Positions 33,391 through 42,009 of a stretch of DNA of 61,083 nucleotides are shown here, piece by piece. Numbering within the stretch: the first letter of the stretch is position 1; each line of letters starts with the position of its first letter. The notes beneath the pieces were generated by a model. That model was not told the DNA's origin and searched no databases. It saw only the letters and a list, made by a program, of their open reading frames with translations. The stretch comes from CAZPDM01 sp964585305 (lineage in GTDB: Bacteria; Planctomycetota; Uabimicrobiia; Uabimicrobiales; JABWCH01): contig CAZPDM010000017.1 in assembly GCA_964585305.1 (NCBI GenBank), positions 1-61,083 on the forward strand, given 5' to 3'. Both the position numbers and the translations under genes were made by a program.

Positions 33391-35991
33391 ATGCGTGAGT
33401 TTTTCGAAAATTTGCCACTACGAACAAAATTATTAGTTGCTTTTCTATCCCTATCTATCATTCCTTTTTTAATTTTGGGTATCTTAGCTCTTTCTTATAC
33501 AAGTTCCTCTTTGGAAAAAGAAATTATTGAAAAACTGGAAGGTACACGAGAAATAAAGAAATCTAATATAGAAACCTATTTCAAAAATAATGAAGGTGAT
33601 ATAAAAGCATTATCTAAAATTGTTGAAATTGCTCAACAACAAGGATTAAGTACACTAGAACAAGTCAATAGCGTAAAAAAACCTGCTGTAGAAACTTATT
33701 TTAAAGAAGTAGCAAAAAGATTAACAATTTTTAACTATACCGATCCTATCGTACGTCAAAACACAAGCAAGTTGAAAGATACTTTCCTTCGAAAAGATAT
33801 GCAGATTTCTTGGAACCAGGCTAGAAAAGAATGTGATCAATGGTTTTCTAATATGATCACTCGTGTTAAAGCAGATAATGGCTTATTCATCAGCCCTGCT
33901 GGCGATGTAGTTTATGCCCCACCTAATGCTTCTGAAGCAGGAATTAACCTTTTAAGTGGAACTTGGAAAAACAGCACTCTCTCGGAATTTTTTATTCAAT
34001 GCCAACGTGAAGAAAAAGTCTATTTTAAAGATTTCCATGTTTGCTTAATGCACAAAAATTTCCCCCAAGCTTTTGCTGGTTTCCCTGTTTTTGATGCCGA
34101 AAGACAACTGCAAGGCGTTGTAATGATGTTTGTTTATATTAGTCGTATGAATGATATTACCTATGAAAGAACTCCTAATATTGAAAGCTATTTTGTTGGT
34201 CCAGATAAAAAATTTCGCTCAGATTTAGCATCTGATATACAAAAACGCTCTTCCTTTGCATCTTTCCAAGGCACAGTGGAAGAAAATGGTGCGAATACCG
34301 AAGTTGTCCAACAAGCTCTTATGGGAAATTCTGTCTCAGGAATTTATCAAGACTATAATAAACAATTTGTATTAACTAGTGCTGTTCCTTTAGATATTTT
34401 AGGTGAACGTTGGGCATTAGTAAGTCAAATTCCTTTAGACAAGGGAATCGATTTAAAAAATACCAAAAACGAGTCTTATTTTGTTGAATTTGAAAAACAA
34501 TATAACTATCACGATATTTTATTCTTTGCAAATAATGGATATTGCTTTCATAGTGTTGCTGGTGAAGCAGATCGTTATACCAATTTAGTTGATGGGCCTT
34601 ATAAAAACACTAATTTAGGCCGATTGATTCAAAACGTTATTGCCAACAAAAAGTTAGAGGTAGTTGATTTTGAACCGTACGCTCCTAGCAAAAATAGAGT
34701 GTCTTCTTTTTCTGCCTGCCCTATTTTTAATGCAAGTGGAAATAAACTTGATATGATCGTTGCTTTGCAACTTAATGTGGATCAAATTAGCTCTTACATG
34801 CAAATGAGACAAGGATTAGGTGCGACGGGTGAAAGCTATCTTATTGGCAAAGATGGATTAGTCCGTTCTAATTTAGCTTTGGATACAAATATTACTGTTG
34901 AAAATTCTTTTGCAGATCCTCTGAAATACCGACTTCAAAGTGAATCTATCCGTGAAGCTCTTGCAAATAAAGCAGAGACAAAAGTAACTAAAAATTATAA
35001 AAACCGATCTGTACTTTCTTCCTACTCACCTGTAAAAATCTCTGATAATATTACTTGGGCCATTATTACTGAAATGAGTACAGATGAAGCATTTGCTGGT
35101 GTAAGCAAGATACGAAATCTTATGTACATTTTAGGCTTAATCGGCATTATTGCAGTTTTATTTGTAGGTTATAAAATCTCCAGTAGCATTGGAGAACCTA
35201 TTATGGCTGCAGTAGATCAAATCTCTTCTACTACAGAACAGCTTACTAATGCTGCAAAACAAATGTCTGGCTCAAGTCAGCAAATTTCCCAAGGTTCTAT
35301 TGAGCAAGCAAGTACACTGGAAGAAATTAGTTCTTCTTTGGAAGAAATAACTTCCATGACTCAACAAAATGCTCATAATTGCGCTGATACAGAAAAACTT
35401 TCCAATAAAACAAAGAATTCTGCAGATGAAGGTAAAACCAAACTTAGTACTCTTGAAAAAGCCATTGCAGCACTTGAACATAGTAGTGCGGAAATGGAAA
35501 AAATCATGAAAAATATTCAAGAGATTGCTATGCAGACAAACATGCTTTCTTTAAATGCCGCAGTAGAAGCTGCTCGTGCTGGAGAGCATGGTAGAGGATT
35601 TGCGGTAGTTGCAGATGAAGTCCGTAGCTTAGCACAAAAATCCGCAGAATTTTCCAAAGCAACAAATAAAATTATTCGAGAGAATGCCGCTAGAATTGAC
35701 GATTGCGCAAAAGATGTTAAAGAAAGTACAATCTTATTCCAAGAAATTTTCAGCGAAACAGATAAAGTTCACGATTTAATTGGAGATATTTCTGCTGCCA
35801 GCCGTGAACAAGCCCAAGGATTGGAACAAGTTACCAAATCCATTACAGATATGGATAAAGTCGTTCAATCTAATGCAAGTAGTTCAGAAGAACAAGCGTC
35901 TATTGCTGAAGAATTGGAAGCTCAAGCAGAAGGTTTGGATGCAATTGTTAAGACTTTAGCCGCGGCTCTTGGAATTAAATCAAATCAATAA
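33391..35991 (+). CDS. Methyl-accepting chemotaxis protein with large periplasmic sensor
   Basis: The start at 33391 has AGGAG 7 nt upstream and opens with a membrane helix ('LLVAFLSLSIIPFLILGILA'). The 866-residue protein then has a ~530-residue extracytoplasmic region. Its layout ('GINLLSGTWKNSTLSEFFIQ', 'GESYLIGKDGLVRSNL', 'SSYSPVKISDNITWAIITEM') looks like two Cache-type modules. A second helix ('NLMYILGLIGIIAVLFVGYK') leads into a receptor signalling domain. Its hairpin tip, near 'MQTNMLSLNAAVEAARAGEH' and 'GRGFAVVADEVRSLAQ', is the CheA/CheW-binding site. The stretch between the second helix and the methylation helices is too short for a full HAMP domain. No che genes are nearby. Confidence 0.93.
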   Translation: MREFFENLPLRTKLLVAFLSLSIIPFLILGILALSYTSSSLEKEIIEKLEGTREIKKSNIETYFKNNEGDIKALSKIVEIAQQQGLSTLEQVNSVKKPAVETYFKEVAKRLTIFNYTDPIVRQNTSKLKDTFLRKDMQISWNQARKECDQWFSNMITRVKADNGLFISPAGDVVYAPPNASEAGINLLSGTWKNSTLSEFFIQCQREEKVYFKDFHVCLMHKNFPQAFAGFPVFDAERQLQGVVMMFVYISRMNDITYERTPNIESYFVGPDKKFRSDLASDIQKRSSFASFQGTVEENGANTEVVQQALMGNSVSGIYQDYNKQFVLTSAVPLDILGERWALVSQIPLDKGIDLKNTKNESYFVEFEKQYNYHDILFFANNGYCFHSVAGEADRYTNLVDGPYKNTNLGRLIQNVIANKKLEVVDFEPYAPSKNRVSSFSACPIFNASGNKLDMIVALQLNVDQISSYMQMRQGLGATGESYLIGKDGLVRSNLALDTNITVENSFADPLKYRLQSESIREALANKAETKVTKNYKNRSVLSSYSPVKISDNITWAIITEMSTDEAFAGVSKIRNLMYILGLIGIIAVLFVGYKISSSIGEPIMAAVDQISSTTEQLTNAAKQMSGSSQQISQGSIEQASTLEEISSSLEEITSMTQQNAHNCADTEKLSNKTKNSADEGKTKLSTLEKAIAALEHSSAEMEKIMKNIQEIAMQTNMLSLNAAVEAARAGEHGRGFAVVADEVRSLAQKSAEFSKATNKIIRENAARIDDCAKDVKESTILFQEIFSETDKVHDLIGDISAASREQAQGLEQVTKSITDMDKVVQSNASSSEEQASIAEELEAQAEGLDAIVKTLAAALGIKSNQ

Positions 35992-36003
35992 TAATTTTCT
36001 AAC

Positions 36004-36040
36004 AAAAACAGAATTCCTTTTTACGGGGAATTCTGTTTTT
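36004..36040 (+). terminator. Intrinsic terminator of the chemoreceptor gene
   Basis: AAAAACAGAATTCC and GGAATTCTGTTTTT pair perfectly (14 bp) with a 9-base loop and a T-tail. It ends 16 bp before the hutU start. Confidence 0.88.
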
Positions 36041-36056
36041 ATATAGGGGAAGTTTT

Positions 36057-38099
36057 ATGCAAATAAACCAAGAAATTGAAAATGCTATGGTTATCCATTT
36101 AGGAAATATATTTTCAGATATTCCTGAAATGACGCAGTTTATCCCAGGAATACGTCGCGCACCAAAACGAGAATTAACTTTATCTACAGACGAAATAGAA
36201 TTAGCATTAAAAAATGCTTTACGATATATTCCTGAATCTTGGCAGGAAACATTAGCTCCAGAATTTTTAGATGAATTATTAAACCATGGTCGTATTTACG
36301 GGTATCGTTTTCGTCCTAATGGGCGTATTTATGGCAAGCCAATTGATGAAGTAAAAGGTCGTTGTGTAGCAGGAAGAGCTTGCCAAATAATGATAAATAA
36401 TAATTTAGATTTTGAAACAGCTTTGTATCCTTATGAACTTGTTACCTATGGAGAAACCGGACAAGTTTGTCAAAATTGGATGCAATACCAATTAATTTTG
36501 CGATATCTTGAAGAAATGACAGAAGAACAAACATTAGTTGTTGCATCAGGTCATCCTTTGGGATTATTTCATTCTTCTATTTTTGCACCACATGTTCTTA
36601 TTACCAACGCATTGATGATTGGAATGTTTGATAATCAAAAAGAATGGCAACGTGCTATGGCATTAGGCATCGCAAACTATGGTCAAATGACAGCAGGTGG
36701 TTGGATGTATATTGGTTCTCAAGGAATTGTTCACGGCACGTATAATACTTTATTAAATGCCGGACGATTAAAACTTGGATTAACTGGGGATCAGGATTTA
36801 CGCGGCCATCTTTATGTTACTTCTGGATTAGGTGGAATGAGTGGCGCGCAAGGAAAAGCTATTGAAATTGCTGGCGGTGTTGGAATTATTGCTGAAGTGG
36901 ATTACTCTCGTATTCAAACAAGACACAGCCAAGGTTGGGTAAGTCAAATTACTAAAACTCCACAGGAAGCTTTTGCTGTTGCCAAAGAATACCAAAATAA
37001 AAAAGTCCCTTTAGCAATCGCATTTTATGGCAATATTGTTGACTTGTTACAATACGCTGCAGAAAATCATATTTCTATTGAGCTTTTATCGGATCAAACT
37101 TCCTGCCATGCTGTATATGATGGCGGATATTGCCCACAAGGTATTACATTTGAAGAACGAACAGAATTGTTGCGAACAAATAAAGATAAATTTATAGAAT
37201 TAGTTAATCAATCGCTCATTAAGCATTTTCAATATGTACAAGCCTTAGTAAACCAAGGTTCCTACTTTTTTGATTATGGCAATGCTTTTATGAAAGCCAT
37301 TTTTGATGCAGGCGTAAAAGAAATTTGCAAAAATGGAATAAATGAACGCAATGGATTTATTTTCCCTTCTTATGTTGAAGATATTATGGGTCCAATGTTG
37401 TTTGATTATGGATATGGTCCATTCCGCTGGGTTTGTTTAAGTGGCAAAAAAGAAGATTTACGTAAGACAGATCAGGCCGCAATGGCATGTATTGATTCGA
37501 AGCAACGTTTCCAGGATAGAGATAATTATATTTGGATTAAAGATGCTGAAAAGAACAATCTTGTTGTTGGCACTCAAGCACGTATTTTATACCAAGATGC
37601 TATGGGACGGACTAAAATCGCTCTTAAATTTAATGAAATGGTTCGCAAAGGTGAAATTGGTCCTGTTATGATTGGACGAGATCATCATGACACTGGCGGA
37701 ACAGACTCTCCTTTCCGCGAAACAGCTAATATTAAAGACGGCAGCAATATTATGGCAGATATGGCGACCCATTGTTTTGCCGGAAATGCAGCACGCGGTA
37801 TGACCCTTGTTGCTCTTCATAATGGAGGTGGCGTAGGCATTGGCAAAGCTATCAATGGTGGATTTGGCTTAGTACTGGACGGCAGCAAACGAACGGATGA
37901 AATCATCAAAAATGCAATGCCTTGGGATGTGATGGTGGGTGTTGCAAGACGATCCTGGGCACGTAATGCAAATTCTATTCAAACATGTATTTCTTACAAC
38001 CAAGAACATATTGGCGAAGATCATATTACATTGCCATTCTTAACCAACGAAAATTGGCTACACCAATTAGTATCAACAAAAGTAGATAATAAGAAGTAG
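36057..38099 (+). CDS. hutU: Urocanate hydratase (long, ~680-residue type)
   Basis: HutU hydrates urocanate to imidazolone propionate in histidine breakdown, with tightly bound NAD+. The 680 residues contain the nucleotide-binding 'SGLGGMSGAQGKAIEIAGG' and the conserved C-terminal 'GRDHHDTGGTDSPFRET' and 'HNGGGVGIGKAINGGFGLVL' blocks. It belongs to the longer branch (most proteobacterial HutU are ~555), which I recall from eukaryotes and several environmental bacterial phyla. AGGGGAAG precedes the ATG. hutH, hutI and hutG are absent from the window, and terminator-like hairpins flank the gene on both sides. Confidence 0.95.
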   Translation: MQINQEIENAMVIHLGNIFSDIPEMTQFIPGIRRAPKRELTLSTDEIELALKNALRYIPESWQETLAPEFLDELLNHGRIYGYRFRPNGRIYGKPIDEVKGRCVAGRACQIMINNNLDFETALYPYELVTYGETGQVCQNWMQYQLILRYLEEMTEEQTLVVASGHPLGLFHSSIFAPHVLITNALMIGMFDNQKEWQRAMALGIANYGQMTAGGWMYIGSQGIVHGTYNTLLNAGRLKLGLTGDQDLRGHLYVTSGLGGMSGAQGKAIEIAGGVGIIAEVDYSRIQTRHSQGWVSQITKTPQEAFAVAKEYQNKKVPLAIAFYGNIVDLLQYAAENHISIELLSDQTSCHAVYDGGYCPQGITFEERTELLRTNKDKFIELVNQSLIKHFQYVQALVNQGSYFFDYGNAFMKAIFDAGVKEICKNGINERNGFIFPSYVEDIMGPMLFDYGYGPFRWVCLSGKKEDLRKTDQAAMACIDSKQRFQDRDNYIWIKDAEKNNLVVGTQARILYQDAMGRTKIALKFNEMVRKGEIGPVMIGRDHHDTGGTDSPFRETANIKDGSNIMADMATHCFAGNAARGMTLVALHNGGGVGIGKAINGGFGLVLDGSKRTDEIIKNAMPWDVMVGVARRSWARNANSIQTCISYNQEHIGEDHITLPFLTNENWLHQLVSTKVDNKK

Positions 38100-38117
38100 T
38101 TTAATTGTTTTTTTATA

Positions 38118-38148
38118 TTGGATTGCTTTATATAAGAAAGCAATCCAA
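38118..38148 (+). terminator. 12-bp hairpin after hutU
   Basis: TTGGATTGCTTT and AAAGCAATCCAA pair perfectly around a 7-base loop. The following sequence is not T-rich, so termination is likely but not certain. The next gene starts 30 bp later. Confidence 0.5.
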
Positions 38149-38177
38149 TGTGCAATTTAATCATTGGAAATAGAAAT

Positions 38178-38921
38178 ATGGAACGACAAAGTTACTTATT
38201 CAGTGATGAACTGAACCAGCAACAAGGGGAAACTCAGCTTGGTAATTATCAGTGTTTTTATTATTTCCAACCGTTTGATAATACTAAAGGGGGGGATCGT
38301 TTTTCGTGTCATCTTACTGCTGAAGGTTCTTTATCCTGGTATATTGCAGATATGTCAGGACATGGAGAAAAGGCTTTTAGATTATGGGAAATCAATAAAT
38401 TGCAATGGGATAATTTTTGGCAAGATGTACTCAAGAATGATTTAAATAGAAATAGTTTAGTTCAATTTGCAACTCGTTGTAATGATCTGGCTTATTTTTC
38501 TAAATCGCAAATTTGTTTAGCAGCAGGAATTTGGTGGCCAAGAAAAACTTTAGAATTTGGGCTATGGGGATATGGTGCGCATACTTTAGTACGTACAAAA
38601 AATAAAGCATGGTGGCCATCACAATCAGAGAAAATTTTCGATCTTAAATTGGGTTGGAGAATGCCTCAAAATTTGCGTCCTAGTTCACGTAATACTATTT
38701 TTCATACTATTGATCAAGTGGATAGGATTATTCTGATGACAGATGCTTTTTTAGGTGATGATTATGTCGATATTTCCGCAACAATGGATATGCTAAGAGA
38801 GATGAATAACCAGTGTACCAAATTAGAATCGCAAGAAATAATTCCTTATTTTCTTAAAAATTTTGGAAATGTACAAGATGATGCAACTTTAATCGTGATA
38901 GAGTGTCTTCATGAAAAGTAA
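38178..38921 (+). CDS. PPM/PP2C-family (SpoIIE/RsbU-like) Ser/Thr phosphatase
   Basis: I start at 38178; a frame extension to 38148 overlaps the hairpin. The 247-residue protein shows the metal-binding signature 'GGDRFSCHL' followed by 'WYIADMSGHGEKA', then 'IILMTDAFLGDDY' and the C-terminal 'VQDDATLIVIE'. This order and these Asp residues are those of SpoIIE/RsbU-type phosphatases, which dephosphorylate STAS anti-sigma antagonists. No sensor domain is attached. A STAS protein lies in the same window (1-485), but far away. It probably acts in the cytoplasm. Confidence 0.82.
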   Translation: MERQSYLFSDELNQQQGETQLGNYQCFYYFQPFDNTKGGDRFSCHLTAEGSLSWYIADMSGHGEKAFRLWEINKLQWDNFWQDVLKNDLNRNSLVQFATRCNDLAYFSKSQICLAAGIWWPRKTLEFGLWGYGAHTLVRTKNKAWWPSQSEKIFDLKLGWRMPQNLRPSSRNTIFHTIDQVDRIILMTDAFLGDDYVDISATMDMLREMNNQCTKLESQEIIPYFLKNFGNVQDDATLIVIECLHEK

Positions 38922-38967
38922 AGGCAAAAGAAAATTAAAGATCAAGCTAATTTTAAGAAGAATTTTC

Positions 38968-38997
38968 TTGCTTTTAGAAATTTCTTTTTGCTATACT
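38968..38997 (+). promoter_or_regulatory. Promoter of the HEAT-repeat lipoprotein gene
   Basis: TTGCTT, 18-bp spacer and TATACT, with TG two bases before the hexamer (extended -10 TGCTATACT), about 70 bp before the start. Confidence 0.7.
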
Positions 38998-39067
38998 AAA
39001 ACATCTTAGTTTTTGCTTGAAAAGTAAATAATTTATTCAAATGTGCGTCCTTATTAAGGATTTTGGC

Positions 39068-39934
39068 ATGTTTAAAATGCTACTTTGCCTTATATTATGC
39101 TTTGTTTTAATTTCTTGTAAAACAACAGAAGAAAATAAAAAGTTAGATGTTGAATCAATGAAAGAAAGCCGTGATGGCTTAGACTATCGAGCTTCAGAAG
39201 AAAATCTTATGGTAAAATTGGATGATCTTTTAAAAAAATGGCATGAAGCTCAGAGAAAACAAAATTTTTCTGGAATTCAATATCTAGGTGTAGAACTTGA
39301 AAAAATCGTTCGGGGAAATTTTTCTCAAATAGTCAAAGAATTAGATGGTAGTGATAGCCCTATTGCGATTGCTGCTTTAGGTTTTGGAAATGACGTAAGA
39401 GCGATCCCTTATTTAAATCAAGCTCTTTCCAAAGGCGACGATGATATGCGTAATAATGCTGCGTTGGCTTTAGGACATTTAGGTTCTAACCAAACCCCGA
39501 TGGAACCTTTATTAAACGCATTAGCAAAAGACCCTCAAAATAATGTTCGTGCAATGTCGGCCTTTGCTATTTCTCAGATTGTTCAAAAAGATAAGGATGA
39601 AGGAACACTGCCACATTTACTTGCAGCGTTAAAAGATTCTGATTTTAATGTGCGTAGCCATGTTGTTATAGCTTTAGACAAAATAGGGAATATTGAAGGC
39701 ATTAAAGCTATTGCTGCAACTGCTATTTCTGATACACATCCTATTGTAAGATATAATTCTATATTAGCTTTAGGACATACAGGAAATAAAGAATTTTCCC
39801 CTGCTTTGGTTTCTAAATTAACAGATCCAGTTGTAGAAATCCAAGAAGCAAGCCGTGATATTTTGAAAAAATGGGCAGGTCAAGACTTTGGCCAAGATAT
39901 GGCTGCATGGAAAAAATGGGCAGGAATGGAATAG
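39068..39934 (+). CDS. HEAT-repeat lipoprotein
   Basis: The start at 39068 follows AAGGA and opens a lipoprotein signal ('MFKMLLCLILCFVLISCK', lipobox LISC). The 288-residue protein has a charged linker and then about five HEAT/PBS-lyase-like repeats (~95-270): 'DMRNNAALALGHLGSNQTPM', 'NVRAMSAFAISQIVQKD', 'NVRSHVVIALDKIGNIEG', 'VRYNSILALGHTGNKEFS'. Such repeats are protein-binding scaffolds; here they would face the periplasm. The next gene (PqqD-like) starts 8 nt after the stop, so they form an operon. Confidence 0.83.
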   Translation: MFKMLLCLILCFVLISCKTTEENKKLDVESMKESRDGLDYRASEENLMVKLDDLLKKWHEAQRKQNFSGIQYLGVELEKIVRGNFSQIVKELDGSDSPIAIAALGFGNDVRAIPYLNQALSKGDDDMRNNAALALGHLGSNQTPMEPLLNALAKDPQNNVRAMSAFAISQIVQKDKDEGTLPHLLAALKDSDFNVRSHVVIALDKIGNIEGIKAIAATAISDTHPIVRYNSILALGHTGNKEFSPALVSKLTDPVVEIQEASRDILKKWAGQDFGQDMAAWKKWAGME

Positions 39935-39942
39935 TAGTTTTT

Positions 39943-40293
39943 ATGAAAAAAAATGAATATAATATTTTTGATATGATTCCTGAAAGAATACGCGATTCGG
40001 AAAAACAAAGCGATCAGAAAGTTCATGTTTTATATCCCCGCTTTCCATGTTGGCCTTTTCGATGGTTAATGAAATATACTAAACAGCCTTTTATCCATCT
40101 TAAGCTGGATGAAATAGGTTCTGTAATTTGGGAAACCATTGATGGGAAAAAGACTGTTTTAGATATTAGCCAGGAGGTAGCAGGGATTTTAGAACAAGAA
40201 ATTACTGAAGTTTGGCATAATCGAATCGCTGCATTTATGCAATATCTACAACGCGGAGATTTAGTTAAATTAAAAGCAAAAAACTTGCAATAA
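39943..40293 (+). CDS. PqqD-like small protein
   Basis: I use the ATG at 39943, just after the HEAT lipoprotein stop; the frame extends upstream only inside that gene. The 116 residues end in a PqqD-type winged-helix-like block: 'LDEIGSVIWETIDGKKTV' followed by 'LDISQEVAG' and 'FMQYLQRGDLVKL'. PqqD proteins are peptide-binding partners (RRE) of radical-SAM RiPP enzymes. No radical-SAM enzyme or precursor peptide is encoded nearby, so here it may be a stand-alone recognition element, or an unrelated use of the fold. Confidence 0.65.
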   Translation: MKKNEYNIFDMIPERIRDSEKQSDQKVHVLYPRFPCWPFRWLMKYTKQPFIHLKLDEIGSVIWETIDGKKTVLDISQEVAGILEQEITEVWHNRIAAFMQYLQRGDLVKLKAKNLQ

Positions 40294-40327
40294 AATATTT
40301 ATCCGAATCAGAAAGGCAAAAATATTT

Positions 40328-41671
40328 ATGATGTTGCAACATATCATTAAACGTGATGGGAGCATGTCTCCATTCGATCAACAGAAAATTACGATTGCCA
40401 TTCATAAAGCTGCGGGTGCAGTTGGAGTCCATGATAAATCGCTTTGTGAGATGCTTTCGAATGAAGTGGTAGGATATCTGCAACAAGGCCAGAAAAAAGA
40501 AACTCCAACTGTTGAAGAAATACAAGATATTGTTGAAGAAGTTTTGGTTCGACATAATTTACCTGCAATTGCAAAAGCCTATATCTTATATCGTGATAAT
40601 CGTTCAAAGTTAAGAAGTGGTGTAAAAAAGAATCAATCCGGACAACCAGATTATATTCCATACAAAAAAATATGGGAAGTCTTAAGTTGGAATATCGATC
40701 ATGATTGCGAAACGATCGAAAAAATAAATCGCCATATTCGAACAGGAAGCATTAAAGATCTTATATTAGAAGCTGAACAGGCGTATAATGATGATGTCGC
40801 AGGTGCCGCGCAAGCAATTTTAGAACGCCGTGATAAAATTCGATTGGTAATTATTGCAGGACCATCCAGTTCAGGAAAAACAACCACCACCATAAAACTA
40901 GCAGAACATTTGCGTAAACAGGGATTAAAGCTAATTGCTTTAAATATTGACAATTATTTTTTTAATTTGGAATGCCATCCGCGTGATGAGTTTGGAGATT
41001 ACGATTTTGAAACTCCAGAAGCCTTAGATTTAGGACTTATTAACCAACATCTTCGGGATCTCATGGAATATAAACCTGTCCAGACTCCTCGCTACAATTT
41101 CCAAACTGGCAAACGTGAAGCACAAACTGATTTGTTTCAAATAGAGAAAGATCAGATTATCCTGATTGATACTCTACACGGACTGCATGAACCCATGACA
41201 ATTGGAGTTCCAGAAGAAAATAAATTCAAACTCTATATTGAAACATTCTGTCAGATTAAAGACGCCCATAAAAATTTTGTTCGATGGACAGACATTCGTC
41301 TTTTAAGAAGAATGACCCGCGATCAACGACAACGTGCCTATAATCCTAAAATGACTGTAGAGCATTGGCATTATGTTCGCCGCAGTGAACTTAAACATAT
41401 TATTCCCTATATTCCTACTGTTGATTACATTGTAAACGGCTCTTTATGCTATGAACTGCCTGTTCTCAAACTCCACATGTACCATCATTTCCCTGAATTC
41501 GCCCGTTTATACGAAAATGATCCGGCAAGGCAAGATGCCTACATCCGTTCTAAACGAGTTTTAGAACTCCTTAACACAATCGATCCTATTGAAAACCAGG
41601 ATGAACTTGTTCCCAAAAACTCTCTCATGCGCGAATTCATCGGCGGAAGCTCCTATACCTATCATGTCTAA
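40328..41671 (+). CDS. ATP-cone domain fused to a uridine kinase/phosphoribulokinase-like kinase
   Basis: The 447 residues begin with an ATP-cone (~1-95; 'IIKRDGSMSPFDQQKITIAI', 'EEIQDIVEEVLV', 'IAKAYILYRDNRSKLR'), the allosteric nucleotide sensor known from NrdR and ribonucleotide reductase. A P-loop kinase follows: Walker A 'IIAGPSSSGKTTTTIKLAEH' (~residue 180), 'IDNYFFNLECHPRDEFGDYD', and 'ILIDTLHGLHEP'. This is the uridine kinase/PRK fold, and the 'NIDNYF' and 'DFETPEALD' motifs fit uridine kinases. The substrate is not proved. A nucleotide-controlled salvage kinase is the simplest reading. It ends at a clear terminator. Confidence 0.85.
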   Translation: MMLQHIIKRDGSMSPFDQQKITIAIHKAAGAVGVHDKSLCEMLSNEVVGYLQQGQKKETPTVEEIQDIVEEVLVRHNLPAIAKAYILYRDNRSKLRSGVKKNQSGQPDYIPYKKIWEVLSWNIDHDCETIEKINRHIRTGSIKDLILEAEQAYNDDVAGAAQAILERRDKIRLVIIAGPSSSGKTTTTIKLAEHLRKQGLKLIALNIDNYFFNLECHPRDEFGDYDFETPEALDLGLINQHLRDLMEYKPVQTPRYNFQTGKREAQTDLFQIEKDQIILIDTLHGLHEPMTIGVPEENKFKLYIETFCQIKDAHKNFVRWTDIRLLRRMTRDQRQRAYNPKMTVEHWHYVRRSELKHIIPYIPTVDYIVNGSLCYELPVLKLHMYHHFPEFARLYENDPARQDAYIRSKRVLELLNTIDPIENQDELVPKNSLMREFIGGSSYTYHV

Positions 41672-41680
41672 AATTTCAAC

Positions 41681-41704
41681 AAAAATGCTAAAGCTAGCAT
41701 TTTT
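41681..41704 (+). terminator. Intrinsic terminator of the ATP-cone/uridine kinase gene
   Basis: AAAAATGCTA and TAGCATTTTT form a 10-bp stem with loop AAGC, followed by a further T-run. Confidence 0.85.
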
Positions 41705-41718
41705 GTTTTTTTGTTGAC

Positions 41719-41746
41719 TTGACAAATTACTAAAAATAAATAAAAT
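41719..41746 (+). promoter_or_regulatory. Promoter candidate for the rpe-nnrD-kinase operon
   Basis: TTGACA, 16-bp spacer and TAAAAT lie just after the terminator; the next gene is rpe, ~260 bp further. The whole region is A/T-rich, so the -10 is weak evidence. Confidence 0.45.
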
Positions 41747-41945
41747 ATAAAAAAAACAATTTATACGAATATTTCGTACTTTTAAGAAAAAAATAAACAT
41801 TTTTCCACTTCTACATGCAGATCTTCTGCTGTATAGAAGTAAGTTTTATAAAACACCTCTTTTCTTCCCTCTGAATCATTTATTTTTCGTGTTTTTTATT
41901 CTTGATGAAATCATTTCCAACACTTACTTAACAATTTTATGAATA

Positions 41946-42009
41946 TAGCTAACAATTTTAGAAATTTTTAGGAATATACAATCTAGCTAATAATTTTAGG
42001 AATATACAA
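41946..42009 (+). repeat. Imperfect direct repeats abutting the rpe start
   Basis: Copy A (41946-41981) begins TAGCTAACAATTTTAG and ends TTTTAGGAATATACAA. Copy B (41984-42009) begins TAGCTAATAATTTTAGG and ends GGAATATACAA directly before the ATG. A third partial AACAATTTTA lies at ~41930. The AGGA of copy B doubles as the ribosome-binding site. Confidence 0.6.

Larger units (their letters stand above)
41672..42009 (+). other. 338-bp intergenic/leader region before rpe
   Basis: It holds a terminator (41681-41704), a promoter candidate (41719-41746), an imperfect hairpin at 41808-41839 (outer arms CTTCTA/TAGAAG, inner GCAGA/TCTGC), a small palindrome GTTTTATAAAAC (41843-41854) and A/T-rich direct repeats next to the rpe start. 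I see no convincing ORF. If the promoter is real, the leader would be ~260 nt. Confidence 0.5.
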
